Below are positions 54,401-62,254 of a DNA stretch of 64,000 nt, one piece after another; position 1 is the stretch's first letter; each line of letters starts with the position of its first letter. A program made the position numbers and the translations under genes. A model generated the notes under the pieces. That model was given only the letters and a program-made list of their open reading frames with translations, was not told the origin of the DNA and did not search any database. The stretch covers positions 2,794,501 through 2,858,500 of the forward strand of contig JACJYR010000001.1 in the NCBI GenBank assembly GCA_020636005.1, given 5' to 3'. The stretch is from Lewinellaceae bacterium (lineage in GTDB: Bacteria; Bacteroidota; Bacteroidia; Chitinophagales; Saprospiraceae).

Positions 54401-54535
54401 AACCTGCTGACTTTCACAGATTACGTCGGCTTCGACCCAGAGTCCAACTCCTTTGGCCGCAGCAACGTGAAAGTGGACTACAGCAGCTATCCCTTGGCCC
54501 GCACCTACATCGTGGGCTTGAATGCAACCTTTTAG
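51479..54535 (+). CDS. SusC/RagA-family TonB-dependent glycan importer
   Basis: 1018 residues. Signal peptide MKRILLSLLLLVGMCAGTAF then a carboxypeptidase-D-like domain (INGKVSDAKGEPLIGATVLV), TonB-box-like EVVVVGYG, plug domain (SIRVRGSSSINAGNEPLYVI then DGFP, RGANGVILITTKKG), and a 22-strand barrel ending in LARTYIVGLNATF. It moves glycan oligosaccharides across the outer membrane using TonB. The SusD partner follows after a repeat region. Confidence 0.97.
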   Translation: MKRILLSLLLLVGMCAGTAFAQTINGKVSDAKGEPLIGATVLVKDTGQGTITDYDGTFTLNEVPVGTILVISYTGFNAIEMPASDNLSVTLEEGVDLEEVVVVGYGVVKKSDLTGAVSSLKAEDMNPGANVSVDQMLQGRAAGVQISQSSSEPGGGLSIRVRGSSSINAGNEPLYVIDGFPIDNSSNLSGNGLAGSAEEAAASGGANLANNISPRNPLNSISPSDIESIEILKDASATAIYGSRGANGVILITTKKGSSEKMRVSYNAYGGTQTIANQLDVLSTSEYINYLNAVSADQGNGEVFTAADIAAIGAGTDWQDQVYRSAPLYDHNLSLSGGVGKSTIYASLDYFSQDGIVKNTGIKKYIARLNLDTKVGERANIGFNINTSLIKDRNGLDGVNTNESAGPIYASLLYDPTEPVYDADGKLTDSENLTVNNPVSLIEGVSSKNQTNRTMANFYINYEILKGLSAKINLGSDIQNSKRDVYVSTLTRRGGPQKGVADLTTLERSSYLAEYTMNYTKELNPSNRINLLGGITYQKFNYFLFNGNITGFPTDELQTNNLGLGDTNNDNLVSNKEDNTLLSYLGRINYTLFNKILLTGSIRADGSSRFGENNKYGYFPSVALGYKLSEEPFIPNIFEELKIRASWGQTGNQEIGNYASQLTFGTGNLVVYDGEVTGTVQPLRIANPDLKWETTTQFNVGLDASILNGRVSATLDYFSKKTTDLLFNLPLPRSSGYASVLTNIGEVSNKGFEVLLNTINISKRNFKWSTSLNFTALQNEVLDLGRIDQIVTGNVQATGNTAIIKVGEPLAAYYGYVVEGIQQVGDEHPGFPAIKDLNGDGAITTADQTIIGDPFPDFTYGISNEIKYKNWGLSFFFQGVQGGDLLNVNVIESMYPSNFRRNRLTEMQDRWTPDNPDAKWPSAVDPNSYQGGKVNTLTLQDASYFRLKNVQLSFDVPLKKKNVISALRLYATGQNLLTFTDYVGFDPESNSFGRSNVKVDYSSYPLARTYIVGLNATF

Positions 54536-54539
54536 TAAT

Positions 54540-54664
54540 GGTTTGAAATGGTTTGAGTTTGTTTGAAAATTGTTGGCTATCAGTTATTTACACTGATGTG
54601 AAACCATTCCAAACCATTTCAAACAATCTCAAACAATCTCAAACAACTTCAAACAACTTCAAAC
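54540..54664. repeat. GTTTGAAAT/CAAAC word repeat between susC and susD
   Basis: The left side reads GGTTTGAAATGGTTTGAGTT and the right side has tandem CAAACAATCT and CAAACAACTT units, so the two sides can pair. The central loop is AT-rich. It lies where susC and susD are usually only a few bases apart. Confidence 0.65.
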
Positions 54665-54674
54665 TAGATATACA

Positions 54675-56102
54675 ATGAAAATTCTAAAAATATCCATCAT
54701 CATGCTGCTGGCACTCGTGGGATTTTCCTCCTGCGAAGGGCCGCTGGACGAGGAAATATACTCCCAGTTAGCACCCTCTACTTTATTTACCACAGAAGAC
54801 GGCATTAGCTCCGTCCTCAATTCTGCCTATTCCTATGCGCACCGCGACGATGGGGCAGCGGCAAGCTGGTCTTCCTATTATTTGGGGGGAAACCCTACTG
54901 GTGAGATATGGGGAGCAGGCGGCTCTATCGAGGTTTTATGGGTGCAGTTGCAGGATTTTACCTGGGACGCCAACCACTCGCAAATGCTGGCTGCCTGGAC
55001 AACTTTTTTCAATGCCATCCGTGATGCCAACATTGTTTTAGACAACCTCGGCAACCCTGATTTCAGTGCGGAGTTTGTTTCACGTGCAACTGCCGAAGCC
55101 CACTTTATCAGGGGCTGGTCATATTCTGAGTTGTACAAACTGTTTGGCCCGCTTCCCGTGTACACATCTTCTACCGATGATCCTCTCCAGGCAAGGGCAT
55201 CCGATGCGGACACCAGGGCCTTGATTGAGGCAGAACTGACAACTTCAATGGCTGGCCTGCCAGACGATGCAGCCTTTGGCAGGGCAACCAAAGGGGTGGC
55301 CATGAGCGTATTGGCCATGTATTACATGAATACCAAGCAATGGCAGAAGGCAGCCGACTTGACCAAAGACGTAATCGGGTTAGGCAAGTATGCACTGCAA
55401 GCCAACTACAGCGATGTGTTTGCCCTCAACAACGAAGGCAACAGCGAGATGATTTGGGCCCTGACCAAAGCACCTCAAGGCTCTGCCGCCAATGCCGTGC
55501 AGGCTTTGACCTTCCCGCCAAACTTTCCACGGCCTTATCCAAATAATGGCGTTTTTGCAGCCCGCACTTACCTCTTTGATAGTTTTGTCAATTCTTTTGA
55601 AGCAACGGATACCCGAAAGAATATGATCATTACAGAATGGACAACTGCAACAGGAGATCCCGTGGAAGGGCTTGGCAAAAACCAGTCTTTCCCCAACAAG
55701 TACGAGTTCGACCCAAATTCGGCTGGTTTTGCAGCAGGCAATGACATCCCAATGATCAGGTACTCCGATATTTTACTTTCACGGGCCGAGGCATTGAACG
55801 AAATTTCGGGTCCTTCCGATGAGGCGGTAAACCTGGTAAACGATGTAAAGAATAGGGCACAGGCAACGCCACTTTCGCTTGCAGGCTTGGACAAAGCTTC
55901 GTTGAGGGATGCAATTTTGCAAGAAAGAAAATGGGAATTCTTCCATGAAGGTAAAACCCGGGAGTTTGAGCTCCGGCATGATAAGTTCATTTCAAATGCC
56001 GTGGCACGGGGCAAAAACGCCAAGCCTCATCATGTGCTTTTCCCGATACCACAAGTGGAGTTGGATGCCAATGCACTATTGACGCAGAATGATGGGTATT
56101 GA
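54675..56102 (+). CDS. SusD/RagB-family glycan-binding lipoprotein
   Basis: 475 residues. Lipoprotein signal MKILKISIIMLLALVGFSSC with lipid Cys20. The SusD fold shows TPR-like helices (AAADLTKDVIG-type repeats), the N-terminal LNSAYSYAHRDDG and the C-terminal RALNEISGPSDEAVNLVND- and ERKWEFFHEGKTREFELRHD-type motifs. It sits on top of SusC as the lid and captures the glycan. A strong hairpin follows its stop codon. Confidence 0.96.
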   Translation: MKILKISIIMLLALVGFSSCEGPLDEEIYSQLAPSTLFTTEDGISSVLNSAYSYAHRDDGAAASWSSYYLGGNPTGEIWGAGGSIEVLWVQLQDFTWDANHSQMLAAWTTFFNAIRDANIVLDNLGNPDFSAEFVSRATAEAHFIRGWSYSELYKLFGPLPVYTSSTDDPLQARASDADTRALIEAELTTSMAGLPDDAAFGRATKGVAMSVLAMYYMNTKQWQKAADLTKDVIGLGKYALQANYSDVFALNNEGNSEMIWALTKAPQGSAANAVQALTFPPNFPRPYPNNGVFAARTYLFDSFVNSFEATDTRKNMIITEWTTATGDPVEGLGKNQSFPNKYEFDPNSAGFAAGNDIPMIRYSDILLSRAEALNEISGPSDEAVNLVNDVKNRAQATPLSLAGLDKASLRDAILQERKWEFFHEGKTREFELRHDKFISNAVARGKNAKPHHVLFPIPQVELDANALLTQNDGY

Positions 56103-56112
56103 TAGGGCGAAC

Positions 56113-56148
56113 AAGGTTTACTAAATCTCTAAGGGTTTAGTAAACCTT
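56113..56148 (+). terminator. 13-bp hairpin after susD
   Basis: Arms 56113-56125 and 56136-56148 are exact complements with a 10-nt loop. No long T run follows, so it may instead be a processing or stability element that sets the susCD mRNA apart from the downstream sulfatase. Confidence 0.55.
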
Positions 56149-56255
56149 ATTGCCAAGCTTGCTTCTGAATTTTTTTTGCTTTATCTACATCTTGATATTC
56201 ATTTATAATAATCAATGATGAACCGAATTCCAATATATCCTGCATTATTGACGGG

Positions 56256-56263
56256 TAATTTTG
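56256..56263 (+). promoter_or_regulatory. -7-like element before the second sulfatase
   Basis: TAATTTTG fits the consensus and would give a ~60-nt leader to ATG 56333. The 38-bp box is not seen here and there is no clear -33. If real, this part of the locus is driven differently. Confidence 0.35.
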
Positions 56264-56332
56264 TATGTGCAATAAAAGCTGGTTAGGCTACTTGGAAAGC
56301 AAAATTCATGGAAGCAAAAAATTAATATTGAA

Positions 56333-57799
56333 ATGAAAACTCAAGCCTTTTATCTCAAAATAATTAGTACCCTATTGGCTGTTGGAAGTATAGTCTTATG
56401 GAACGCCTGTACTCCATCCCATGCAGCCCCTGCATCACCTGGAAATGCCAAGCCCTATAATTTCATCATCATTTTTGCAGATGACATGGGCTATGGCGAC
56501 CTCGGTGTTTATGGCCATCCGACCATCCGTACCCCCCACCTCGACCAAATGGCGGTCGAGGGTCAGAAATGGACCAACTTTTATGTGGGTGCCAGTGTAT
56601 GCACGCCCAGCCGGGCTGCCTTGTTGACTGGGCGGCTGCCAGTTAGGAACGGCATGACAAGCAGTGTTAATCGGGTTTTGTTCCCCGATTCCCAGCGGGG
56701 TTTGCCCGAAAGCGAGGTGACCATCGCCGACCAAATGAAGAAGGCAGGATATGCCACTGCTTGTATCGGTAAATGGCATTTGGGGCATAAACAACAATAC
56801 CTGCCGACCAGCCACGGTTTCGATTATTATTATGGCATCCCATATAGCAATGATATGGACAATATTATCCCGTTCCGTTCGCCGACCGGATATTTTGAAT
56901 TCTGGAAATCGGAAGCGAGGAAAGACATCAATACATTTAATGTGCCCCTCATGCGGAATACGGAAATCATCGAGCGGCCAGCCGAGCAACATACCATTAC
57001 CCGGCGCTATACAGAGGAGTCTATTAATTTCATCAAAAATAATAAAAACAAATCCTTTTTCCTCTATTTGGCCTACAACCTTCCGCACGTACCGCTATTT
57101 GCTTCCCAGGATTTTGAAGGGAAAAGCCCCCGTGGGCTGTATGGCGATGTGGTGGAAGAAATTGACGACAGCGTTGGTAAAATATTGGCCTCCCTGAAGG
57201 AGAACGGACTGGACAACAATACCGTCGTGGTATTTACATCGGACAACGGCCCCTGGTTGGTCATGAACGAGGAAGGGGGCAGCGCAGGCCTGCTTAGGGA
57301 CGGAAAAGGCTCTACCTGGGAAGGTGGCATGCGTGAACCCTGCATTTTCTGGTCGCCAAAACACATCAAACCTGCCGTGATCACGGACATTGGTACTACG
57401 ATGGATTTGTTTACCACTTTCAGCAATCTGGTAGGCGTGCCGATTCCAAATGATAGGGTAATAGATGGGCTTGATTTGAGCAGTGTACTGTTCGAAGGAA
57501 AGGCAGGGCCCCGGAAAGATATGTTCTATTATCGGGGAGATAAGATATATGCGGTGAGAGTCGGTGATTATAAGGCACACTTTATTACGCAGGATCCCTA
57601 TGGGCCTAATATCGAGGAACACGATCCTCCCCTGCTATATAATTTGAATGTGGATCCTTCCGAAAAATATGATATAGCTGCTGACCACCCTGATATTATT
57701 CAACAAATAAATGAAGTGGTAAAAGCACACAATGCGAAAATGGTGAAAGGGGAAGACCAGTTACAGTATCGGGATAATAATTCGAATACAAACAAATGA
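56333..57799 (+). CDS. S1-family sulfatase, lipoprotein
   Basis: 488 residues. Lipobox VLWNAC with lipid Cys26. Formylglycine motif CTPSR at Cys90; metal pair in FADDMGYGDLG (50-51), GKWHLGH, FTSDNGPW. Close to arylsulfatase A-like family members. Probably on the cell surface or periplasmic side, working with the other sulfatases. Follows the susD hairpin. Confidence 0.94.
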   Translation: MKTQAFYLKIISTLLAVGSIVLWNACTPSHAAPASPGNAKPYNFIIIFADDMGYGDLGVYGHPTIRTPHLDQMAVEGQKWTNFYVGASVCTPSRAALLTGRLPVRNGMTSSVNRVLFPDSQRGLPESEVTIADQMKKAGYATACIGKWHLGHKQQYLPTSHGFDYYYGIPYSNDMDNIIPFRSPTGYFEFWKSEARKDINTFNVPLMRNTEIIERPAEQHTITRRYTEESINFIKNNKNKSFFLYLAYNLPHVPLFASQDFEGKSPRGLYGDVVEEIDDSVGKILASLKENGLDNNTVVVFTSDNGPWLVMNEEGGSAGLLRDGKGSTWEGGMREPCIFWSPKHIKPAVITDIGTTMDLFTTFSNLVGVPIPNDRVIDGLDLSSVLFEGKAGPRKDMFYYRGDKIYAVRVGDYKAHFITQDPYGPNIEEHDPPLLYNLNVDPSEKYDIAADHPDIIQQINEVVKAHNAKMVKGEDQLQYRDNNSNTNK

Positions 57800-57904
57800 T
57801 GCTTTATGCCAAATTATTATCCTTAAGGATAAATAGTGAGAGTTTTTGGCTCATAAAGGTTTTGAGTGAAAACAAATCATAATTTTCTCGAAATGTCCTC
57901 TTTG

Positions 57905-57985
57905 GCTTGCCCCTCCTCACCGCCTTCGGCGGCTCGTCGGGGGAGAGAGCCTTGGGGGCGTTCCGCCCCCAAACCCCTTGTTTTC
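57905..57985. repeat. GC-rich hairpin block in an AT-rich gap
   Basis: GC content rises sharply here. CCGCC-TTC-GGCGG (57920-57932) and TTGGGGGCG-TTC-CGCCCCCAA (57952-57972) are perfect hairpins. The surrounding 57800-58091 gap is AT-rich with no ORF. Looks like an inserted REP-type unit; single copy in this window. Confidence 0.55.
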
Positions 57986-58091
57986 ACGCTAAGGCTTCAT
58001 CAGTCGAGTTTTTAAGTTTCATAAATTATCATAATCATGCGGGGGTGTTCCTGATGCCCCTGCATATTTCTTAAACGAACATTTTCATACC

Positions 58092-60401
58092 ATGAAAGCT
58101 TATCTTTTTTCAATATCCCTCACCGTATTTTCTTTGATATCATTTTATTTGAAAGGGCAAAATCCCAGTAAAATGGAAAAGGAGAAACAGGTGGCCAACT
58201 TGCTGCAGGTGCTCACCCCCGAAGAAAAAATAAACCTGGTCGTCGGGATGGGCATGGAATTGCCGGGCATCAGCACCTTGAAAGGCAAAAACAAGGTTCC
58301 CGGTGCTGCGGGCAGCACCTTTACCGTCGAAAGGCTGGGCATCCCTTCCATCGTGCTGGCTGACGGCCCCGCTGGCCTGCGCATCAGCCCTACCAGAGAG
58401 GGCAGCGACCAGACCTATTACTGTACGGCTTTCCCCATTGCCACCCTGTTGGCCTCCAGTTGGGATACGGAATTGGTGGAGCAGGTGGGCAAGGCGATGG
58501 GTGCCGAAGTGAAAGAATATGGTGCAGATATTTTGCTTGCACCCGGCATGAACATCCACCGTGATCCACTGGGCGGCCGCAATTTTGAATACTATTCGGA
58601 AGACCCCCTGGTGACCGGAAAAATGGCTGCCGCTATGGTCAATGGCATAGAATCCAATGGCGTGGGCACCTCTATCAAACATTTTGCGGTGAACAACCAG
58701 GAGACCAACCGGATGTTGGTAAATGCCAAAGTGGATGAAAGGACGCTCCGTGAAATCTACCTGCGTGGATTTGAAATAGCCTTAAAAGAATCGAAGCCCT
58801 GGACGGTGATGAGCTCCTACAATAAACTCAACGGAACCTATACTTCGCAAAGCCGGGAACTGCTAACTACCGTGCTGCGGGAAGAATGGGGCTTTAAAGG
58901 TTTGGTGATGACCGACTGGTTTGCGGGCGACGATGCCGTTGCCCAAATCAATGCAGGCAACGATTTGCTCATGCCCGGCACGGATGAACAAAGGACGGCT
59001 TTGTTAGAAGCCTATCAATCCGGAAGGCTGGACAAAGAAGCCTTGGACATCAGTGTGAGGCGTATTTTGGAGGCAGTCTTGCACTCGCCCACATACAGTC
59101 AATACAAATATTCCGACAAACCTGATTTAAAGAAGCACGCCGCCATTGCACGGCAAGCCGCCGCCGAGGGTATTGTTTTATTGAAAAATGAAAACGGCCT
59201 ATTGCCACTCCAAAATAACAAAATGAAGGTTGCGGCCTTTGGCACCGGCTCTTACGATTTTATATCCGGCGGTACTGGCAGCGGCAATGTGAACGAAGCT
59301 TATGTGGTTTCCTTCGTAGAAGGCTTCACCAATGCAGGCTATCATTTTGACGAAAATTTAAAAAACAATTACGAAGCATATATCAAAACTGCAAAGGAAA
59401 AGTTGCCCGAAACGCCCTGGTTTTTGGGCCCGCCGCCTATTGCCGAAATGCCATTGGAGGCAGTTAAAATAGAAAATATGGCTGGGCAATCGGACATTGC
59501 TTTTATTACGATAGGGCGCAATTCGGGTGAATTCAAAGACCGGGTGCCAACGGACGATTATTACCTGACCGATGGCGAAATGGACATGATTGAAAAAGTG
59601 TCCGGCGCCTTTCACGCCAAGGGCAAAAAAGTGGTATTGCTGCTGAATATCGGCAATGTCATCGAAACAGCCAGTTGGCGGGATAAAGTGGATGCCATCG
59701 TATTGGCGTGGCAAGGCGGACAGGAAGCGGGCAACGCCCTCGCCGATGTGCTGACGGGAAAGGTCAATCCTTCGGGCAAGCTCGCTACTACATTCACTGT
59801 AAAATATGAAGACACGCCGAGTGCAAACAACTTTCCCGGTACAGAATTGCCCGGTGCCAAAGAAGTTATGCTAGGCTTCATTTCAAAAGGAAAACCATCC
59901 GAAGTTATGTATGAGGAAGGGGTCTTCGTGGGCTATCGGCATTATCTAACGAACCATGTGGAAGTTGCCTATCCCTTTGGATTTGGAAAATCCTATACCG
60001 ATTTTTCATATAGCGGGCTGACATTGAACAGCGACAAATTCAATAATGAAATGACCGCATCCATCACGGTAAAAAATATGGGAAAGGTAGCTGGCAAAGA
60101 AGTAGCCCAATTGTACCTTTCCGCACCCGGCAAAAGCATGGAAAAGCCCGTATCAGAGCTGAAAGGTTTTACCAAAACCAAACTGCTCGCCCCCGGCGAA
60201 AGCCAAACGCTTACCTTCAAATTAAACGCCCGTGATCTGGCCTCCTTCGATGCCAATCGTAGCGCATGGGTGGCAGAATCGGGAAATTATACGGTAAAAA
60301 TTGGTTCATCCAGCGTGGATATTAAAGCCGAAAAGACTTTTTCTAATACGCAGGAAATTGTGGTGGAAAAAGTGCATCCAGTCTTGATGTCAAAGCCATA
60401 A
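58092..60401 (+). CDS. GH3-family beta-glycosidase
   Basis: 769 residues. Signal peptide MKAYLFSISLTVFSLISFYL. The GH3 nucleophile is Asp275 in GLVMTDWFAG, and SIKHF (195-199) carries the substrate-binding Lys-His. The second alpha/beta domain spans ~370-600 and a fibronectin-III-like C-terminal domain (EVAQLYLSAPGKSMEKPVSE then LKGF) ends the protein. Specificity (glucose, xylose or other) cannot be read from sequence. It is the only glycoside hydrolase seen in the locus, acting probably in the periplasm on desulfated oligosaccharides. Confidence 0.95.
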   Translation: MKAYLFSISLTVFSLISFYLKGQNPSKMEKEKQVANLLQVLTPEEKINLVVGMGMELPGISTLKGKNKVPGAAGSTFTVERLGIPSIVLADGPAGLRISPTREGSDQTYYCTAFPIATLLASSWDTELVEQVGKAMGAEVKEYGADILLAPGMNIHRDPLGGRNFEYYSEDPLVTGKMAAAMVNGIESNGVGTSIKHFAVNNQETNRMLVNAKVDERTLREIYLRGFEIALKESKPWTVMSSYNKLNGTYTSQSRELLTTVLREEWGFKGLVMTDWFAGDDAVAQINAGNDLLMPGTDEQRTALLEAYQSGRLDKEALDISVRRILEAVLHSPTYSQYKYSDKPDLKKHAAIARQAAAEGIVLLKNENGLLPLQNNKMKVAAFGTGSYDFISGGTGSGNVNEAYVVSFVEGFTNAGYHFDENLKNNYEAYIKTAKEKLPETPWFLGPPPIAEMPLEAVKIENMAGQSDIAFITIGRNSGEFKDRVPTDDYYLTDGEMDMIEKVSGAFHAKGKKVVLLLNIGNVIETASWRDKVDAIVLAWQGGQEAGNALADVLTGKVNPSGKLATTFTVKYEDTPSANNFPGTELPGAKEVMLGFISKGKPSEVMYEEGVFVGYRHYLTNHVEVAYPFGFGKSYTDFSYSGLTLNSDKFNNEMTASITVKNMGKVAGKEVAQLYLSAPGKSMEKPVSELKGFTKTKLLAPGESQTLTFKLNARDLASFDANRSAWVAESGNYTVKIGSSSVDIKAEKTFSNTQEIVVEKVHPVLMSKP

Positions 60402-60552
60402 TAAGGATCGAATAATAAAAATAAACTTGAGGAGATGAGGGCTATCTTCTATTTTATTTTACCCATCTTTAAATCGCCGAATAATGAACGATGGGTATTG
60501 GTAATTGGAAAAAATAACTTGAATAAATAGCAGTCACTTTAAAGAACAAAGC

Positions 60553-62241
60553 ATGAGGAGCATTTTTCTTTGTTTATGGATAATTGTAGGGCAAATAACT
60601 TTTGCCCAGTCGGGAAATGAAAAAGTATTCGCTCCCAATCCGACGTTTAATTCCCGCCCGAATATATTGTGGCTTGTTGTCGAAGATATCAGCCCTTATC
60701 TCCCCATGTATGGCGACTCAACCGTTGAAACGCCCAACCTGAGCTGGCTGGCCTCAGAGGGGGTTTGTTACGACAATGTTTTTTCTCCTGCACCTGTCTG
60801 CGCCCCGGCAAGGGCGGCTATTGCCACTGGTATGTACCCCAACCGCATTGGCGCCGACCACATGCGCACGGGCCCCTGGTTCATGGGCAATGTGACCCCG
60901 CAGATCATGGCAATGGCGGCCAAAAATTCGCCGGAAGGAATGATTCCATACGAGGCGGTGCCAGCCCCAGAAATAAAGATGATGAGCGAATACCTCCGCA
61001 TGGCAGGTTATTATTGTACCAATAATGCAAAGGAAGATTACCAGTTCAGGAAGCCGGAAACTGCCTGGGATGAGAGCGGTCCCAATGCCCACTGGCGCAA
61101 CAGGGCCGAGGGCCAACCCTTTTTCGCCGTGTTCAATTTTGAGGTGACGCATGAAAGTCAAATTTGGGCAAAAGCAAATGACTCATTGTGGGTGCCGGAA
61201 AATCTGCACGTACCCGTGCCGCCATATTTGCCCGATACGGAAGTGGGCTTGAAAGATATTCGCAGGTTGTACTCAAATATCAAGGAAATGGATCATCAGG
61301 TGGGCGAGAAATTGCAGCAGTTAAAGGACGGTGGCTTACTGGAAAATACCGTCATATTTTGGTATTCCGATCACGGCGGACCACTGCCCCGGCAGAAAAG
61401 GCTGCTTTATGATTCCGGTTTGAAAGTGCCAATGATCCTGCGTTTTCCAAATAAACAATTTGCGGGGCAGCGGGACGACCATTTGATTAGTTTCATTGAT
61501 TTTGCACCGACTGTCCTGTCATTGGCGGGCATTCAACCGAAGGAATATTTTGATGGCCGGGCATTTTTAGGAAAATATAGGAGCGACGAAGAACGGCAAT
61601 ACATATTTGCCTGCGCCGACCGCTTTGGGCCCTCCACCGACAATAACCGTGCTGCGAGGGACAAGCGTTTTAAATACATCAAATATTACCATCCTGAAAA
61701 GCCCATGTTTTTGCACGTGCCTTACCGTGACCAAATGGCTATTATGCAGGAATTATACCGCTTGCGGGATGAAAATAAATTGACCAATATTCAGGCCCAA
61801 TGGTTCAGGCCGACAAAGCCGGAAGAGGAACTTTTTGATACGCAGGCTGACCCGCACGAAATCCATGATTTAGCCAATGATCCTGCCTACGCTGATAAAT
61901 TAAAAGAATTGCGGCAGGCCTGCCTCCAGTGGGTAGAAGACATTGACGACCAAAACTTAAAGCCGGAAAGAGAATTGATCCAGCAAATTTGGCCAAATAT
62001 GCAGCAGCCAGCTACGCAATCACCTGTTGTTAATTTAAATAAAAATATGGCCAGCATAAGTTGTCCCACCTCGGGCGCATCCATTGGTTATCAGCTATTG
62101 GAACCGGGGCAGGAACCTTCAGGTACATGGCAGGTATATAAAGAACCAATAAAGATGGACGGTAAAAAAGAAATAGCCGTTATTGCCCATCGGATCGGGT
62201 ATGGCCCAAGCGAAATAATCAGGAAACATTTTGGGAATTGA
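60553..62241 (+). CDS. S1-family sulfatase with CAPAR signature
   Basis: 562 residues. Signal peptide MRSIFLCLWIIVGQITFAQS. The active-site motif is CAPAR at Cys83 (CxPxR with Ala), as in some heparan N-sulfatase-like families. The N-terminal metal motif reads VEDISPY where others have DD, so Glu replaces the first Asp. HGGPLPRQKR and NLGRP-like sites complete the fold. It ends 13 bp before the next sulfatase. Probable periplasmic sulfate hydrolase of a distinct subfamily. Confidence 0.93.
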   Translation: MRSIFLCLWIIVGQITFAQSGNEKVFAPNPTFNSRPNILWLVVEDISPYLPMYGDSTVETPNLSWLASEGVCYDNVFSPAPVCAPARAAIATGMYPNRIGADHMRTGPWFMGNVTPQIMAMAAKNSPEGMIPYEAVPAPEIKMMSEYLRMAGYYCTNNAKEDYQFRKPETAWDESGPNAHWRNRAEGQPFFAVFNFEVTHESQIWAKANDSLWVPENLHVPVPPYLPDTEVGLKDIRRLYSNIKEMDHQVGEKLQQLKDGGLLENTVIFWYSDHGGPLPRQKRLLYDSGLKVPMILRFPNKQFAGQRDDHLISFIDFAPTVLSLAGIQPKEYFDGRAFLGKYRSDEERQYIFACADRFGPSTDNNRAARDKRFKYIKYYHPEKPMFLHVPYRDQMAIMQELYRLRDENKLTNIQAQWFRPTKPEEELFDTQADPHEIHDLANDPAYADKLKELRQACLQWVEDIDDQNLKPERELIQQIWPNMQQPATQSPVVNLNKNMASISCPTSGASIGYQLLEPGQEPSGTWQVYKEPIKMDGKKEIAVIAHRIGYGPSEIIRKHFGN

Positions 62242-62254
62242 TAAAAAATATAAC

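Noticed and set aside
60403..60430. AAGGATCGAATAATAAAAATAA resembling the start of the 110-bp repeat
   Set aside because: Only the first ~20 bases match loosely and no hairpin follows; too weak to call a copy.
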